Source: Cristatella mucedo (Eukaryota; Bryozoa; Phylactolaemata; Cristatellidae). Taken from it: 60,000 bases of DNA. The position numbers were made by a program, and so were the translations under genes. Where the stretch lies: assembly GCA_009760855.2 (NCBI GenBank), contig WPIO01000099.1, positions 1,302,001-1,362,000 on the forward strand, read 5' to 3'. Shown piece after piece: positions 11,250-21,372 of the stretch. Every line of letters begins with the position of its first letter. The first letter of the stretch is position 1. The notes beneath the pieces are model-generated. The model made no database searches, was not told the origin of the DNA, and worked only from the letters and a program-made list of their open reading frames with translations.

Positions 11250-11582
11250 GCACATTACACTCCAAGTATGCTTGAATGGATGTCCATCCATTGGTTAATG
11301 ATACAGTGTCTTGATGCATAGGCATAAAAAAGCAATCGACCGAGGACTGCAGCAAAGCAGGCAGTCCCTTATGCCAGGCAAATTATTCATCCTGACACTT
11401 CAGTAATGGGTCGTTTAGGAACAGGCCAATGACTTACATAGCAGCTGACAGCCAGGAGGCTTGCAATCAGGCTGAACAGCAATGCCAGGCTGGTTGAGGG
11501 GAGAGAGAACTGGAATCGAAAGCAGGACAGCACTTCAGGGATTACTTACCTCAGTAGGGAGGAACTCTGTGGGAGTGGTATT

Positions 11583-12942
11583 CGCTGTAGTCAGGCGACT
11601 TCTCAAGAAAGCAACACTAGACAAAGAGAGCTTGAGCAGCTACCCCCCCCAGTCTCACTTCTACCATTTCTATCAAAGGCACTGGAACAAGTCGTCGAGG
11701 GCCAGCTGAACTCATACAACAAAACTTTAAACCTTGCTAGTAAGTTTCAGTCTGGCTTTAGAGCAAATCACTCCACAGAGTCAGCATTGCTTAGGGTATA
11801 CAACGACCTACTTAGGAATGCAGGCATAGGTAGAGTGTCTCTGCTTGTTTTGCTCGATCTTTCGGCAGCTTTTGATACTACCGATAAGAAAGTTCTTCTA
11901 GAGCGACTTTCATCTCGCATGGGCATCACTGTTACTGCTCTGCAATGGTTCAGGTCCTATCTTAGTGGGAGACACCAGAGTATTGACAAGATTGGACACA
12001 GATCATCTGAGGTACCTCTGAAATATAGGGTACCTAAGGGCTCCGTGCTAAGTCCGGTTCTTTTCACGGTTTATACTCAGACTCTTGCTGATGTGATTCC
12101 CAAGCGCAATCTAGGCTTTCACTTCAATGCAGATGACACTCAGCTGTACCTTTGCTTTGATCCCTACCAGCCTTCGAGCACCTCAAATTCTCTCAACTCA
12201 CTTGGTGCATGTATTGACGACATCCGCACATGGATGGAAGCAAACTTTCCAAAACTAAGCGATGATAAAACTAACTTACTAGTTATGGGTAAACTCAGTG
12301 TGGTTCAGAAATTGGAAAGGCTGAGGCTCAAAATTGGCTCTGCCAGCATATCCTTTGTAGAATCAGCTGGAAATCTAAGAGTCATATTTCAAAGTGACCT
12401 CTCGTTAGACGACCATATCAGCTCCACAGTCAAGTCTGCCTACTTTCAACTACATAACATTGCTAAAATCAGGCTTGTTTAGATAAGGATACCACGTCTA
12501 AGTTGGTCCATGCATTCGTGACATCCTATCTTGACTTCTGTAACTAACTGCTTGCTGGCCTACCGGCATGTGCAATCAGGCAATTACAGATGGTGCAAAA
12601 CTCTGCAGCTAGGCTTGTCTGTCGTGAGCTGTGTAGTTGCCACATCACATCACTTCTCGCCGACCTGCACTGGCTAGCAGTCAAGCCACAGATCGACTTT
12701 AAGATTTCGTCACTCACTTTTAGGTCACTCCATTCTTTGGCTGGAGCTTATCTCTCAGATCTACTCCACCACCAGGCCAAGCATAGTACCACCCACTTTT
12801 CGGTATCCAACAGTTTACCAATACCTCGTACAAACCTCAAATCCTTAGGAGACCGTGCATTTAGTTCGTATGCCCCCAAAGAGCCTGGAACTCACTCCGA
12901 CTTGCATTACAACATCCCCTGACTTGACCACATTTAAAAAGT
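11583..12942 (+). mobile_element. L2-A LINE with reverse-transcriptase domain
   Basis: Sense L2-A copy truncated at both ends. It starts at tgtagtcaggcgacttctca and stops at gaccacatttaaaaag, without the 3' UTR. A 231-codon frame (11787-12482) carries RT motif A (LLDLSAAFDTTD), motif B (changed to RVPKGSVLSPVL) and motif C (ADDTQLYLCF). A second frame (12590-12922) continues the C-terminal part after a frameshift near 12475. It interrupts the left arm of the inverted duplication. The missing 3' end is unusual for a LINE and points to a later deletion or rearrangement at the arm boundary. Confidence 0.85.
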
Positions 12943-12956
12943 GAAAGAATGAAGTG

Positions 12957-13085
12957 AGTGAAAGAATGAAGGCACCTTAAAAGTACTGAACGAAACCTTT
13001 TGATAAGGGCAGGCGACGTACAAGAGTGCTCTCTCTGTCTCTCTCTCTCTCTCGCTCGCTGTCCCTCTCTCTCTCTCTCTCTGTG

Positions 13086-13125
<40 letters not shown>

Positions 13126-13147
13126 GCTCTCTCTCTCTCTCTCTTTT

Positions 13148-13196
<49 letters not shown>

Positions 13197-13606
13197 CTCT
13201 TTCTCTTTCTCTATCTTTCGCGCTCGATCTGACATCGCGGCAGAGGAAAGCTGATGCAGGGTTCGGCTACCTGGTGCGAGCTGGTCGTGAAATATGGAAG
13301 GATCGCCGGCAGCCATGGGACGACAGCCCAGCGCCACCAGTGCATACGAAAAGTCGACAAGCTGTTCGCTGGGGAGCTGCAGCAAGCCGATGAGACGCAG
13401 CATAAAAAAGGTCTGCACAGCCGGACAAGACAGAAGCCGGGTGCGCAAGGCTCACAAGCCATGATTTGACTTAATACGCAGCTATGACTTAATGCGGGTC
13501 AGCGATAACTCACCTTAGACAAGACTAGCCCAAACGCTGGGCTATCAAAGTTGGAGGCCACGTGCCAAGCAACCCGGAGCTGGTCAAGTTCAAGGACAGC
13601 TTGTCC
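12957..13606. repeat. Inner inverted repeat, left arm
   Basis: Matches the reverse complement of 14853-15312 over about 450 bp, excluding the CT tract. Shared landmarks include gcggcagaggaaagctgatg, cgaaaagtcgaca, gccgatgagacgca, gggtcagcgataactcacct and caagttcaaggacagc. Identity is about 80-90%. It is the innermost part of the large inverted duplication. Confidence 0.85.
13031..13222. repeat. (CT)n imperfect microsatellite
   Basis: About 190 bp of CT repeat with cgct, tgtct and ttt interruptions, present only in the left inner arm. The right arm has gagagcactc at this spot. Ser/Leu-repeat frames over it are artefacts. Confidence 0.95.
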
Positions 13607-13778
13607 ATAGATAGTGAAGAGTCAACATGCACATAGATAGTGAAGAGTCATTCTCAACAGTCAACCTTATTAAATGCGCGGCTGGTAACCAGCCATTTTC
13701 AGCCGGATACAAGTTTACTGTTTTTCTGGTGAACATGGTTTTCGCTTAACAGGCGTTTGACGTGCGACCTCAATTAGA

Positions 13779-13905
13779 ATGTGGTTTTGACTCATGGCAG
13801 CCTCACCCTCTTCCAAGACTTATTCTGCATTCAGCATGGAGGAGGCTCGGCCTCATTTGAAAATGCCTTAGAAGAATGTGAGTCGGCCATGAGTCAAAAT
13901 CACAT
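13779..13905. repeat. 28-bp inverted repeat pair in the palindrome centre
   Basis: 13779-13806 and 13878-13905 are inverted copies with 25 of 28 bases matching (core ttttgactcatggc). The 71-bp spacer lacks coding signal. Perhaps a small MITE-like element; no target duplication is evident. Confidence 0.55.
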
Positions 13906-13985
13906 ACTACTCTACGTACTACATTGAACTTAGTGGTTTTTTATATACTATAGTAAAAAAAAGTTTTAAGTCAGTTACTTGATAA

Positions 13986-14552
13986 GTATATTTAAAGCAA
14001 ATTTTATCTATGTATAATAATGCCTGTTTCTTGACTTGCAATGTAGCTTTTGAGGATGGAAGGAAAAACGGTGTTGATTGGAAACGGTGTGTTATTAATA
14101 TTTTTTTTAAGTTTTGTGGTTATGAAACTTCAGTTCCTAAAAGGGTTGACAACCTTTTTATTTTTGTAAACAAATAGATTGCAGATAAAGAATTAAGTTG
14201 TTTGTTTGATGAACTTTTAAAAAGTATAGCAAAGAAAAGAGTACATGTTTATCTGCAGAGAAATACGTAAAAGAATGCCGAGAGAAAAGAAGATTGCAAA
14301 TTAGTACCATGACATCGTCGGAAAAATAGTATGATATAGTTGAAGTAAATTCTCTAATAAGTGAAAGGTTAGAAAAAGGCTATTACTTTTGGCATGTCTC
14401 CTCATTTACCCGGTTCTTGCAAATTTGAAGATAGCGAAGACAGTTGGAAAACGTTTTATGAATTTGATTTAGAGCTAAAATTACTAGGGGTTCCTGATAT
14501 ACAAATCACAGACTATGATTCTCTGTTGGCTCTTTATAAAGTTTATTATTAA
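13986..14552 (+). pseudogene. Decayed reading frame of unknown family
   Basis: A stretch of coding-like sequence broken by point lesions. The first frame is open 13986-14174 (63 codons, including FEDGRKNGVDWKRCVINIFF). A TAG at 14175 follows, and the same frame continues for 30 codons (IADKELSCLFDELLKSIAKK) to TAA at 14268. A shift leads to 14249-14326 (AEKYVKECREKRRLQIS), then TAG, then a further segment (YDIVEVNSLISERLEKGYYF). Another shift leads to a final segment (SCKFEDSEDSWKTFYEFDLE) ending with TAA at 14550-14552. The composition is acidic, basic and helical rather than random. I do not recognise the family. It lies in the AT-rich centre of the inverted duplication, flanked by inverted arms, so it could be a remnant of a mobile-element protein or of a host gene. 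Confidence 0.4.
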
Positions 14553-14852
14553 TTTTATTATTATAATTGCACATGTTGAGCGGGCGAAGCGTGTGAATAA
14601 GGTTGGGTGAGGGAGGCAGCGTCAGCCGCGACGCGTCTGCCGCCCACCCAGCTTGGCCCCTACAGAGTAACAGAGACGATGCACATTCAAGCTCAAAATC
14701 TGGGGAGTTATTAGGCAGCTCATCATATGCGTGTGTATTAAAAAACAGTGTTATTTTGGAAGCAGTCAACTTTAAATCGGCTTGAAATTGTACGTCACCA
14801 ACCGAGAATTACGGAAGGTGACTGCAGAGCATTGCTATTGGCTATCTACGCA

Positions 14853-15312
14853 AGTGCTGTCCTTGAACTTTCGTAGGTCGTTGTCGCCAGGCGTGGCCTG
14901 GTAACTTTTGAGTTCCGTGCTAGGTCTGGCATGGTTTCAGGTGAGTTATCGCTGACCCGTATTAAGTCATGGCTGCATTAATTTGCGGCCTGTGAGCCTT
15001 GCCTACCCGGCCTCTGTCTAGTCCGGCTATAGAGACCTTTACATTGCGTCTCATCGGCCTGCTTTGGCTCCCAGGCGGACAGCATGTCGACTTTTCGTTT
15101 GCACTGGCGGCACTCGGCTGCCCTGCCATGGCTGCCGGAGACCCTTCCGTGTTACGCGTCCGGCTTGCACCTGGTAACAGTAGCCTGCATCTACTGTCCT
15201 CTGCCGCGAGCTCATGTCGAGCGCATACAAGAGAGCACTCTTTTTTGTCGCGTGCCCTGATAAAAAAAAGTTTTGTTCGGTACTTTTAAGGTCCCTCATT
15301 CTTTCGCTCCAG
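14853..15312. repeat. Inner inverted repeat, right arm
   Basis: Partner of 12957-13606. It reads gcgcgtgccctgataaaaaa and ggtgagttatcgctgacccg on the plus strand, the reverse complements of left-arm sequence. Its outer end runs into sense L2-A sequence (tacttttaaggtccctcatt). The left arm carries the mirror-image L2-A remnant at 12957-12983. Confidence 0.85.
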
Positions 15313-15680
15313 CCTGCATCTCTATACGACTTCCCGAGCCAGGCCAGACACGGCACGCTCTTTTATTACTAAAATCGTATAGTTCTGCCTTAAATCAAAG
15401 ATTCAGTTCTCCGAGACCGCTATACGAAAGTATTATTGTCAACCTCAATACATTTAGACGCCGCGACTTTAGCTCCTGAGCTCCCAGAGCACCGAACTCA
15501 CTTCGACATGACGTCATGTTCTTCAGCGCCTTTACAGTATTTAAAGGGGAGCTTTAAGGGTTCCCATTTCGTGTGATAATTTGGAAAATTCTTCGGGATT
15601 TTACCTGGATATGCTTATGCATGCTGACACTTTGCATGTTAATATTGACCATATTGACATGCTTGTCATACGGCACATCT
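15287..15680 (+). mobile_element. Degenerate L2-A fragment
   Basis: Recognisable pieces are aggtccctcattctttcgct, the 'ccgagaccgc' block near 15412, and ggatatgcttatgcatgctg. It is heavily diverged and appears to predate the inverted duplication, because a remnant is mirrored in the left arm. Confidence 0.55.
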
Positions 15681-16087
15681 AAAGTGGGCAACGTCTTCCC
15701 CAACTGGTATTTCCATCCAGTCGTGGCTACGACGCCTGCAGTATGACCCGACCATTGCTGCTGGTACAGATCCTGCTATCCGGTTATCGTGTACTGCCAG
15801 CTTTGCCCGATTCTGAGGCACTAGTACCATACTTGGACAGGAATGCAATAGTGTGCAGGAAGACATTACTGCCTTGTTTTAGTTGGTCTGGTTAGCAGTT
15901 CAATCGTTGTATCGTAATTTAGCATATCTTCAAAACTAGCCCGTGTATTTCTAATATCCGGTCCTAATATCGTTGGCACGCAGACGTAAAAATGTGCTGC
16001 TAGCCTTGTCCATCGTGAACGTGGCCACTGTCCCCATCAAATAGGGTTGCGACTGTAAGGATGTGCCTTGTCCTGTTGTGTCCCTCC
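15681..16087. other. Mostly unrecognised; faint L2-A similarity
   Basis: Around 15990-16040, gctgctagccttgtccatcg resembles L2-A coding sequence (gcagctaggcttgtctgtcg). Nothing else was recognised. Confidence 0.35.
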
Positions 16088-16218
16088 ATAATAATAATAA
16101 TAATGCACTTGTTAAAGCGCCCTCAGAGAACTCAATCTCTTCCTAGGTGCTTTACACTTACTGCAAAGGGAAACGCGATTGAATGGTGAGTAATATCATG
16201 CTTGATAAACAAATTATC
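16088..16218 (-). mobile_element. L2-A 3' end (about 130 bp)
   Basis: Antisense tail (ataataataataatgcactt), stem-loop (agcgccctcagagaactcaa) and 3' UTR up to catgcttgataaacaaatta. Truncated 5'. It has no counterpart in the left arm. Confidence 0.85.
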
Positions 16219-16369
16219 TTTGTCGTGCCCTACTTATTCCGACGGCGCCCCAATCAGATGTGGCATTGTATCTCCCACTTTTAGTAACAGCAATGATACG
16301 TTTGAATAGCACCCCAAGAGTACTACTCCAGGGACACATGCTGTAAAGGAGGCATGTCAGTTTGCTTCA

Positions 16370-16745
16370 GGTCTCCTGCACAGTGTCAGCATGCCTAGGC
16401 ATACTAAGGATTATTCATGGGTACCCCTGCAAATGATGAGAGATAGAATAGAATTGTTTAACTTATTTTTAATTGTCATCAAGTTAGAAGCTATCGTGAC
16501 GTCTGTTGGGAGTTCCAGGCATCATGGGTATAAACTGATGGAGCAGTCCCCTGGGGATTAGAGATAGCTTGTTGGCCCAGCCACACGAGCTAAGTCGAAA
16601 GGACATTGATATAGCCCAAGTTTGAGGTATTATGGATATATAGACTTAGGGTTGAGAATGAAAACTCTTGAAAGTGAGTGACACAACCTGGAAGTCATTG
16701 TGCTGCTTAATGGTGGAGCCAGTTGAGTTGGTTTGGAAGTGGCAT
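16370..16745 (-). mobile_element. Very degenerate L2-A fragment
   Basis: Antisense remnants such as gtgtcagcatgcctaggcat, gttgggagttccaggcatca and aaagtgagtgacacaacctg. Old and low-confidence at the edges. Confidence 0.5.
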
Positions 16746-16844
16746 CTTATGGCTTAACTGTTTTAAGACATGTAGCCGTGTCTCTGATCTACCTGAAATC
16801 TTTTGGAGACCTTACCTTACGGTAGCACCTCCCAGTTCTCAGTC

Positions 16845-17250
16845 TCAGTTCCCTCTCCCCTTAGCCATCCAGCCATTGCTGTTCAGCCTGATTGCAAGCA
16901 ACCTGGCTTTCACCCACTCGGCAAGTAATTGGCCTGTTTGTAAACGACCAAGAAGTGTCAATGTGGCAGAGGAGAACTCTTTGCCTGGCATCGAGAGAGA
17001 GCACCTGCTTTACTGCAGTCCTCTGTCGATTGTCCTTTCATGCTGATGATGCTTGCAGGCACTGTGCATCATTAACCAATAGATGGGCTTCCATTACTGC
17101 ATACCATTGCATCCAGTGCAATGTGCTAGAGAGAGATTTTGTTCTCTAAGCCGGTGTGAGTTGTGCAACAACGAACCTTTGTGTCCTGTGCAAATGTATC
17201 ATTATTATTGTTGTTGTTATCATTATAACCACTAATAACAATAGTATGTT
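16845..17250. repeat. Right-arm segment matching 11040-11520 inverted
   Basis: Shares cattgctgttcagcctgatt, tactgcagtcctctgtcgat, catcattaaccaat and aatgtgctagagagaga with the reverse complement of 11040-11520. It marks the middle of the inverted-duplication arm. Confidence 0.8.
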
Positions 17251-17477
17251 TAACGTTATCAAACTAGCTCATCTCCATGGAATATAATGGTTAGCTTCAG
17301 CTGTTATTTGCAAGGTGAGCCTGAGTGACCTCTTATACACTGATTTTTGTCAAGCATCACTGACAGCAAATCTGAAATGTTTATACAGTTAACCCCCCTC
17401 ATGAAGACTGAGATATTGTATTTATGCATGGCCGTGGCTTACCAAAAGAAGTTCTAGTTGATAATGCTCACTCTTAC

Positions 17478-17690
17478 AGAGTTAGATTTCCATAGTTTCT
17501 TCATAGAACTAGTTTTTTGACCGTGCTTCAGGAATTTTGGATAATTTAGCAATCCGGCATTTATTTCATAGTCTTCTAACGCCTGGCACTGGCTACTGAC
17601 CGACGTCACGACATCACTGGCCTGATGACACCGAAAAGGAACTGAGATGCCATCTGGGAGATTCCCAGTGCATTTGCTCCGCCCATGTGA
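17478..17690 (+). mobile_element. Probable degenerate L2-A insertion in right arm
   Basis: Left-arm homology stops at about 17478 (tgctcactcttacagag) and resumes near 17690 (gccctgtttgtgcctattca). The intervening sequence resembles the L2-A C-terminal coding end (cctggcactggctactgacc, gacatcactggcctgatgac). Confidence 0.4.
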
Positions 17691-18253
17691 CTTGCCCTGT
17701 TTGTGCCTATTCATGCCAAGATCGTGTTTGTTATCAGTAATCAATTGTCATGCTCTCTTGTAAATGTATCAATTAACTAGGTGCAGTGAAAGATATATCG
17801 TTCTCGAAGAGGTTGCTATGAAACTTGAACATCTGTATTATTTTTCCTTAGAATAGCCAATAGAGTATAGGCTAATGCTTCAGAGTTTTGAGATTGTAAC
17901 ATTGTGCAGAAATTGAATATCTGCCAGGTTCAGCCTTTGATGATCTGATATTATGGACTAGGGCCTCCTTGGCCACAGCTGGTTCTGTAGTCACGACATT
18001 ACTGGTGAATAATTTGATTGCCACTCTCTGAGACTGTGTTGTTGAGTCTGCTTTAGGCTAGGCTTTTGCTGCAGATATTGCACACCATTAGTAAACATGT
18101 TCCATGCAACTAATATGCAGAAGTTGCCTTATTTTAGAGTCCCGGCCATCCTTCATATTCAAGCATTTTACTCTGTTGTTGCAGTTCGTATTCGGAACTT
18201 GAGGTAAAGGGTAAGCACATAGGCTAGAGGCCTAAAGTCTGCCAACTCTCCAG

Positions 18254-18925
18254 GGAGCAAATCACTGAAGCCAGCAGCTTGACCAAGCACCTGAGCATGC
18301 AGTCGGGTGAGAGGCCGCACGCCTGCAACGTGTGCGGCAAGCGGTTCTCACGGGCCGACCACAAGACTGTCCACATGCGCACCCACACAGGCGAGAGGCC
18401 TTACGTCTGCGAAATGTTCGGCAAGCGTTTTGGGTACACTGGAGGCCTGCGTTATCACATGAGAACGCACACGGGCGAGAGGCCACACGCCTGCGATTAT
18501 TGTGGGAAACGATTCTCGCGGACTGGCTCCTGGATGCTCCATATGCGCATGCACACGGGCGACAGGCCTTACGTCTGCCACCATTGCGGCAAACGGTACC
18601 CAACGGCCAGCCACCTGACGTGCCACCTGCACCAGCACACGGGTGAGAGGCCACATGCCTGCAAAGTGTGTGGCAAACGTTCATCCAGGCTGGCAGCCTG
18701 ACCCGCCACATGCACACTCACACAGGCAACAGGCCTCATGCCTGCGATCATTGCAGCCTATATTTTTCACGATCTGACAATATGACTGTGCACATGCGTA
18801 TGCACGAGGCTCAGAAGCTGCATGCATGAGAAGTGTGTGGCAAGCGCTTCCAGGACCCTGGCAAGGTGCAGGTACACTTGTGTGTTCATGCGAGCGAGTC
18901 TCAGCAGGCTGCAAGCAATTCGTGA
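18254..18925 (+). pseudogene. C2H2 zinc-finger pseudogene, paralogue of the 13-finger gene
   Basis: Seven finger units corresponding to the gene at 8.0-9.2 kb. The exon begins after the conserved acceptor AG (18252-18253), reads QITEASSLTKHLSMQSGERP, and then runs through four complete units. Lesions: finger 2 has CEMF, replacing the second zinc-binding Cys with Phe. One T is missing near 18679-18682 (gttcatcc for gtttcatcc), shifting the frame inside finger 5. An in-frame TGA at 18827-18829 lies where finger 7 begins (HA-stop-EVCGKRF). The tail HASESQQAASNS matches the intact gene's HASKPQPAASDS, so the whole 3' end is present but six fingers are missing. A shortened product of about four fingers could still be translated; I consider it non-functional. 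It lies in the right arm of the inverted duplication. Confidence 0.85.
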
Positions 18926-19307
18926 ACCCCCCTCATACCGAATTTCCTGTTGACTGGTTGGTTTTGCTAGGCCACATGCCTGCTACCAGCTTGGTCCCCC
19001 GGACCGGCTTGCATGGATGGCATCGGCTAGTGCGCAAAGTGCTGTTCACATGTTTGTGATTGGTGCAACAGCTGGTCAGCCAGCACTGCTAACCGCCGAT
19101 TCGTGAGCTCCCCTGACCTGCTCTACTCGGGGTGTGCTTGCTGACTGAACGGATACTGGCTTTCTGCTAGCCTGAGTTGAGCTTGCCTCGGTGCTGGATG
19201 TTGCAAGAGTGCTGTTGTTGTCGTTCTTAGCTTTCGAGTGCATGCTAGCTTAATTTTGCCCTGATCAGCAGTATAGTCTGGATATCAATTTGAAAACAGT
19301 TTGCAAT

Positions 19308-19313
19308 AATAAA
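19308..19313 (+). promoter_or_regulatory. Poly(A)-signal hexamer downstream of the pseudogene
   Basis: AATAAA in the context ttgcaataataaatt, matching the left-arm hexamer at 7478-7483. It marks the ancestral 3' end of the gene and lies about 385 nt past the stop. Confidence 0.45.
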
Positions 19314-19559
19314 TTTCAAGCAAGGGTAGGTGCAGAACATTTACCAACGTGAAGCTGTTTTACCAGATCTCACATCTGTATCTGTATTCCTTCCAGTCTG
19401 TGGGGACATGTGCGACTCAATATTGCTTGGCAGCAGCCTCACTCAGGGTGATGCATTCTGCACCTTCTTGCAGCTATCAACCGCTAGCCGTGAGCCGATT
19501 TGGACTAGTTCCTAAGCTGAAGCTGCTCAGCGCCGTGCATCTCAGCTTGGCTCCAAACT

Positions 19560-19877
19560 TGTGCAAACTGCACCTGCGCACATACATAGTTTCCATTCTC
19601 AAGGCGTTTTGGACGAAGGCTCAAGCAAAGACAAAGAACATAGGCTTGTGCTTAGATGAAGACCGAAGACAAAAAAGATTGCGATCAAGCCATGGTCATC
19701 ATGATCAATTGCATTGCCCAAGATTTAACTCAATGTGTTTACAATATGTGCTCACTCAGTGAACCTAATGTGGCATGATAATTGGAGTTCAAATAGCCAA
19801 TTTATAGTCAAATGTAAACAGATTGCTGTAGAAGTTGCCTTCGATTGCCTTGCACACAACGGCATGAAATTTGGTGC
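19560..19877. other. Unrecognised sequence outside the right arm
   Basis: Similarity to the left arm fades at about 19500-19560. A short frame across 19349-19762 begins inside duplicated 3' flanking sequence and shows no domain. Confidence 0.4.
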
Positions 19878-20062
19878 ATTTGCATGCTGACCCTGTGTAT
19901 GCCACCCCTAACCATGTTATTCATTTTGTTTGTTTATCAAGCATGATTTTACTCACCGTTCAATGGCATTTCCCTTTGCAGCAAATGTAAGGCGCCTAGA
20001 GAAAGATTAAGTCCTCTGAGGGCGCTTTATCAAGTGCATTATTATTATTATTATTATTATTG
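19878..20062 (+). mobile_element. L2-A 3' end
   Basis: Sense 3' UTR (ttgcatgctgaccctgtgta, tcaagcatgattttactcac), stem-loop (ggcgcctagagaaagattaa...gagggcgc) and a clean (ATT)n tail of about seven units. Only about 185 bp, strongly 5'-truncated, and probably recent given the intact tail. Confidence 0.85.
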
Positions 20063-20126
20063 GTGGATAGATAAAATAGGAGTTGTGCTACAGCATCCTC
20101 CCAAAATTTGATCCATCCCAAAATTT

Positions 20127-21290
20127 ACTGCAATCCATTTCAATCCATCGAATCCACCACAAAACGACTAGACGTAGAATGTGCCGAGCTTCAGTTTTTA
20201 TTGCATATTAAAGCTCAGTGTTTTGTGTGCACGCCCACTTAAAATAAAAATAATTGTGTGATTCATGCAATGAATGGGAATGTCTTAAATATCCTGGGGA
20301 AATGCTGCAACCTACTCGAATCCACAGAAAATCACCTTCAAATCGCCAATGCCAGGCTTTAATTTTTTTTACATTGCTTATAGGACTGTACTTAATTTAA
20401 TGTGCAATCACAAAATTTCACTTAAGTATGCATACCAGTTCTCGTGCGATGCACTGCAATCGACAGCAACGAACCGGTCCCATACTGCAGTCTGCCTCAA
20501 AGTAACCAGAACATGTATACTAGAAGTTCTAATTATGACTGCACACTGCTCTACTCTTTGGCTGTTGAGTACTCCCACAATTTTACTATAATTATTTTTG
20601 TCATTATTATTGCCTCGACCATTCTGCATTAATGGAGGACAATCGACTGCCATCACCCGGGCCAAAACCAGGATCTACCACAATCCGATGCAAAATACCA
20701 CGAAATTGGTTTCTCAATGCTTCATTTTGAATGCATATTACAAACCATACTATTTGCATTATAACCACTCTACATTAACATATTTCGCTTGCACAATCTC
20801 GGGCAATGTATGGCAATCAACTGCTCGGCTCGAATCAGCAATTCATTACTGTCCTTGGCAAATCGACTACCAATTGGGAGTTCGAAGCTCCAATCGTCGA
20901 TGCATTTAACATTTCATTCTTTTAAAATTGAAACCGTAGAATTTGTAAGCTATTTTGCACGTTAATTGTCAACAATGCAACCCAATCGCCGGTGATGGCA
21001 GGCACCAGTACCATAATCCGTAAGCAAATCGACTGCACCAAACTCTAGTTATGATTCCACATCACACCTCACTGCAGGCATACATACTTTCAACCCATTC
21101 TGTGCTTACAGTCTCGGCAATGTGTAGCAATCGATGGCAATGGCCCAGGTGAATACAGCAATCAATTATAATCCACAACAAATTGCCGGAAAAAGACTCG
21201 GCCAACCTCACATTTTTCTTATGTATCACAGTGCTATGCTTTTTAAGTGCAGTCACATCCTTCAACCAACCACGAACATACAATGTCCAA
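20127..21290. repeat. Candidate diverged tandem repeat, about 150-185 bp period
   Basis: A motif like tgcaatcgactgc...ccaggg...ccacaa..atcgcc recurs at about 20129, 20306, 20454, 20638, 20812, 20969 and 21128. Each is followed by an AT-rich half. The clearest pair is tctcgggcaatgtatggcaa (20800) versus tctcggcaatgtgtagcaat (21112). Copies are highly diverged, so unit borders are uncertain. No gene was seen. Confidence 0.4.
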
Positions 21291-21372
21291 GCAATAAATG
21301 GCAAAGGACAGCATTCGAACCCACGACCTCGGTCCCAAAGAGAGCATCTTACCTACTGGGCTATCACGACTA
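21290..21372 (-). mobile_element. SINE-B partial
   Basis: tggcaaaggacagcattcga and acccacgacctcggtcccaa match the SINE-B internal promoter region in reverse, including the B-box complement attcgaaccca. The 3' part is missing. Confidence 0.5.

Noticed and set aside
11071-13448. Arg/Glu- and Ser/Leu-repeat reading frames
   Set aside because: They come from the TC and CT microsatellites. The same applies to the frame over the GA tract at 27420-27710.
12957-15312. Autonomous DNA transposon defined by the inner arms as terminal inverted repeats
   Set aside because: The inverted homology continues well beyond these arms, through zinc-finger sequence, and the outer ends include LINE sequence. The arms are therefore not clean transposon termini.
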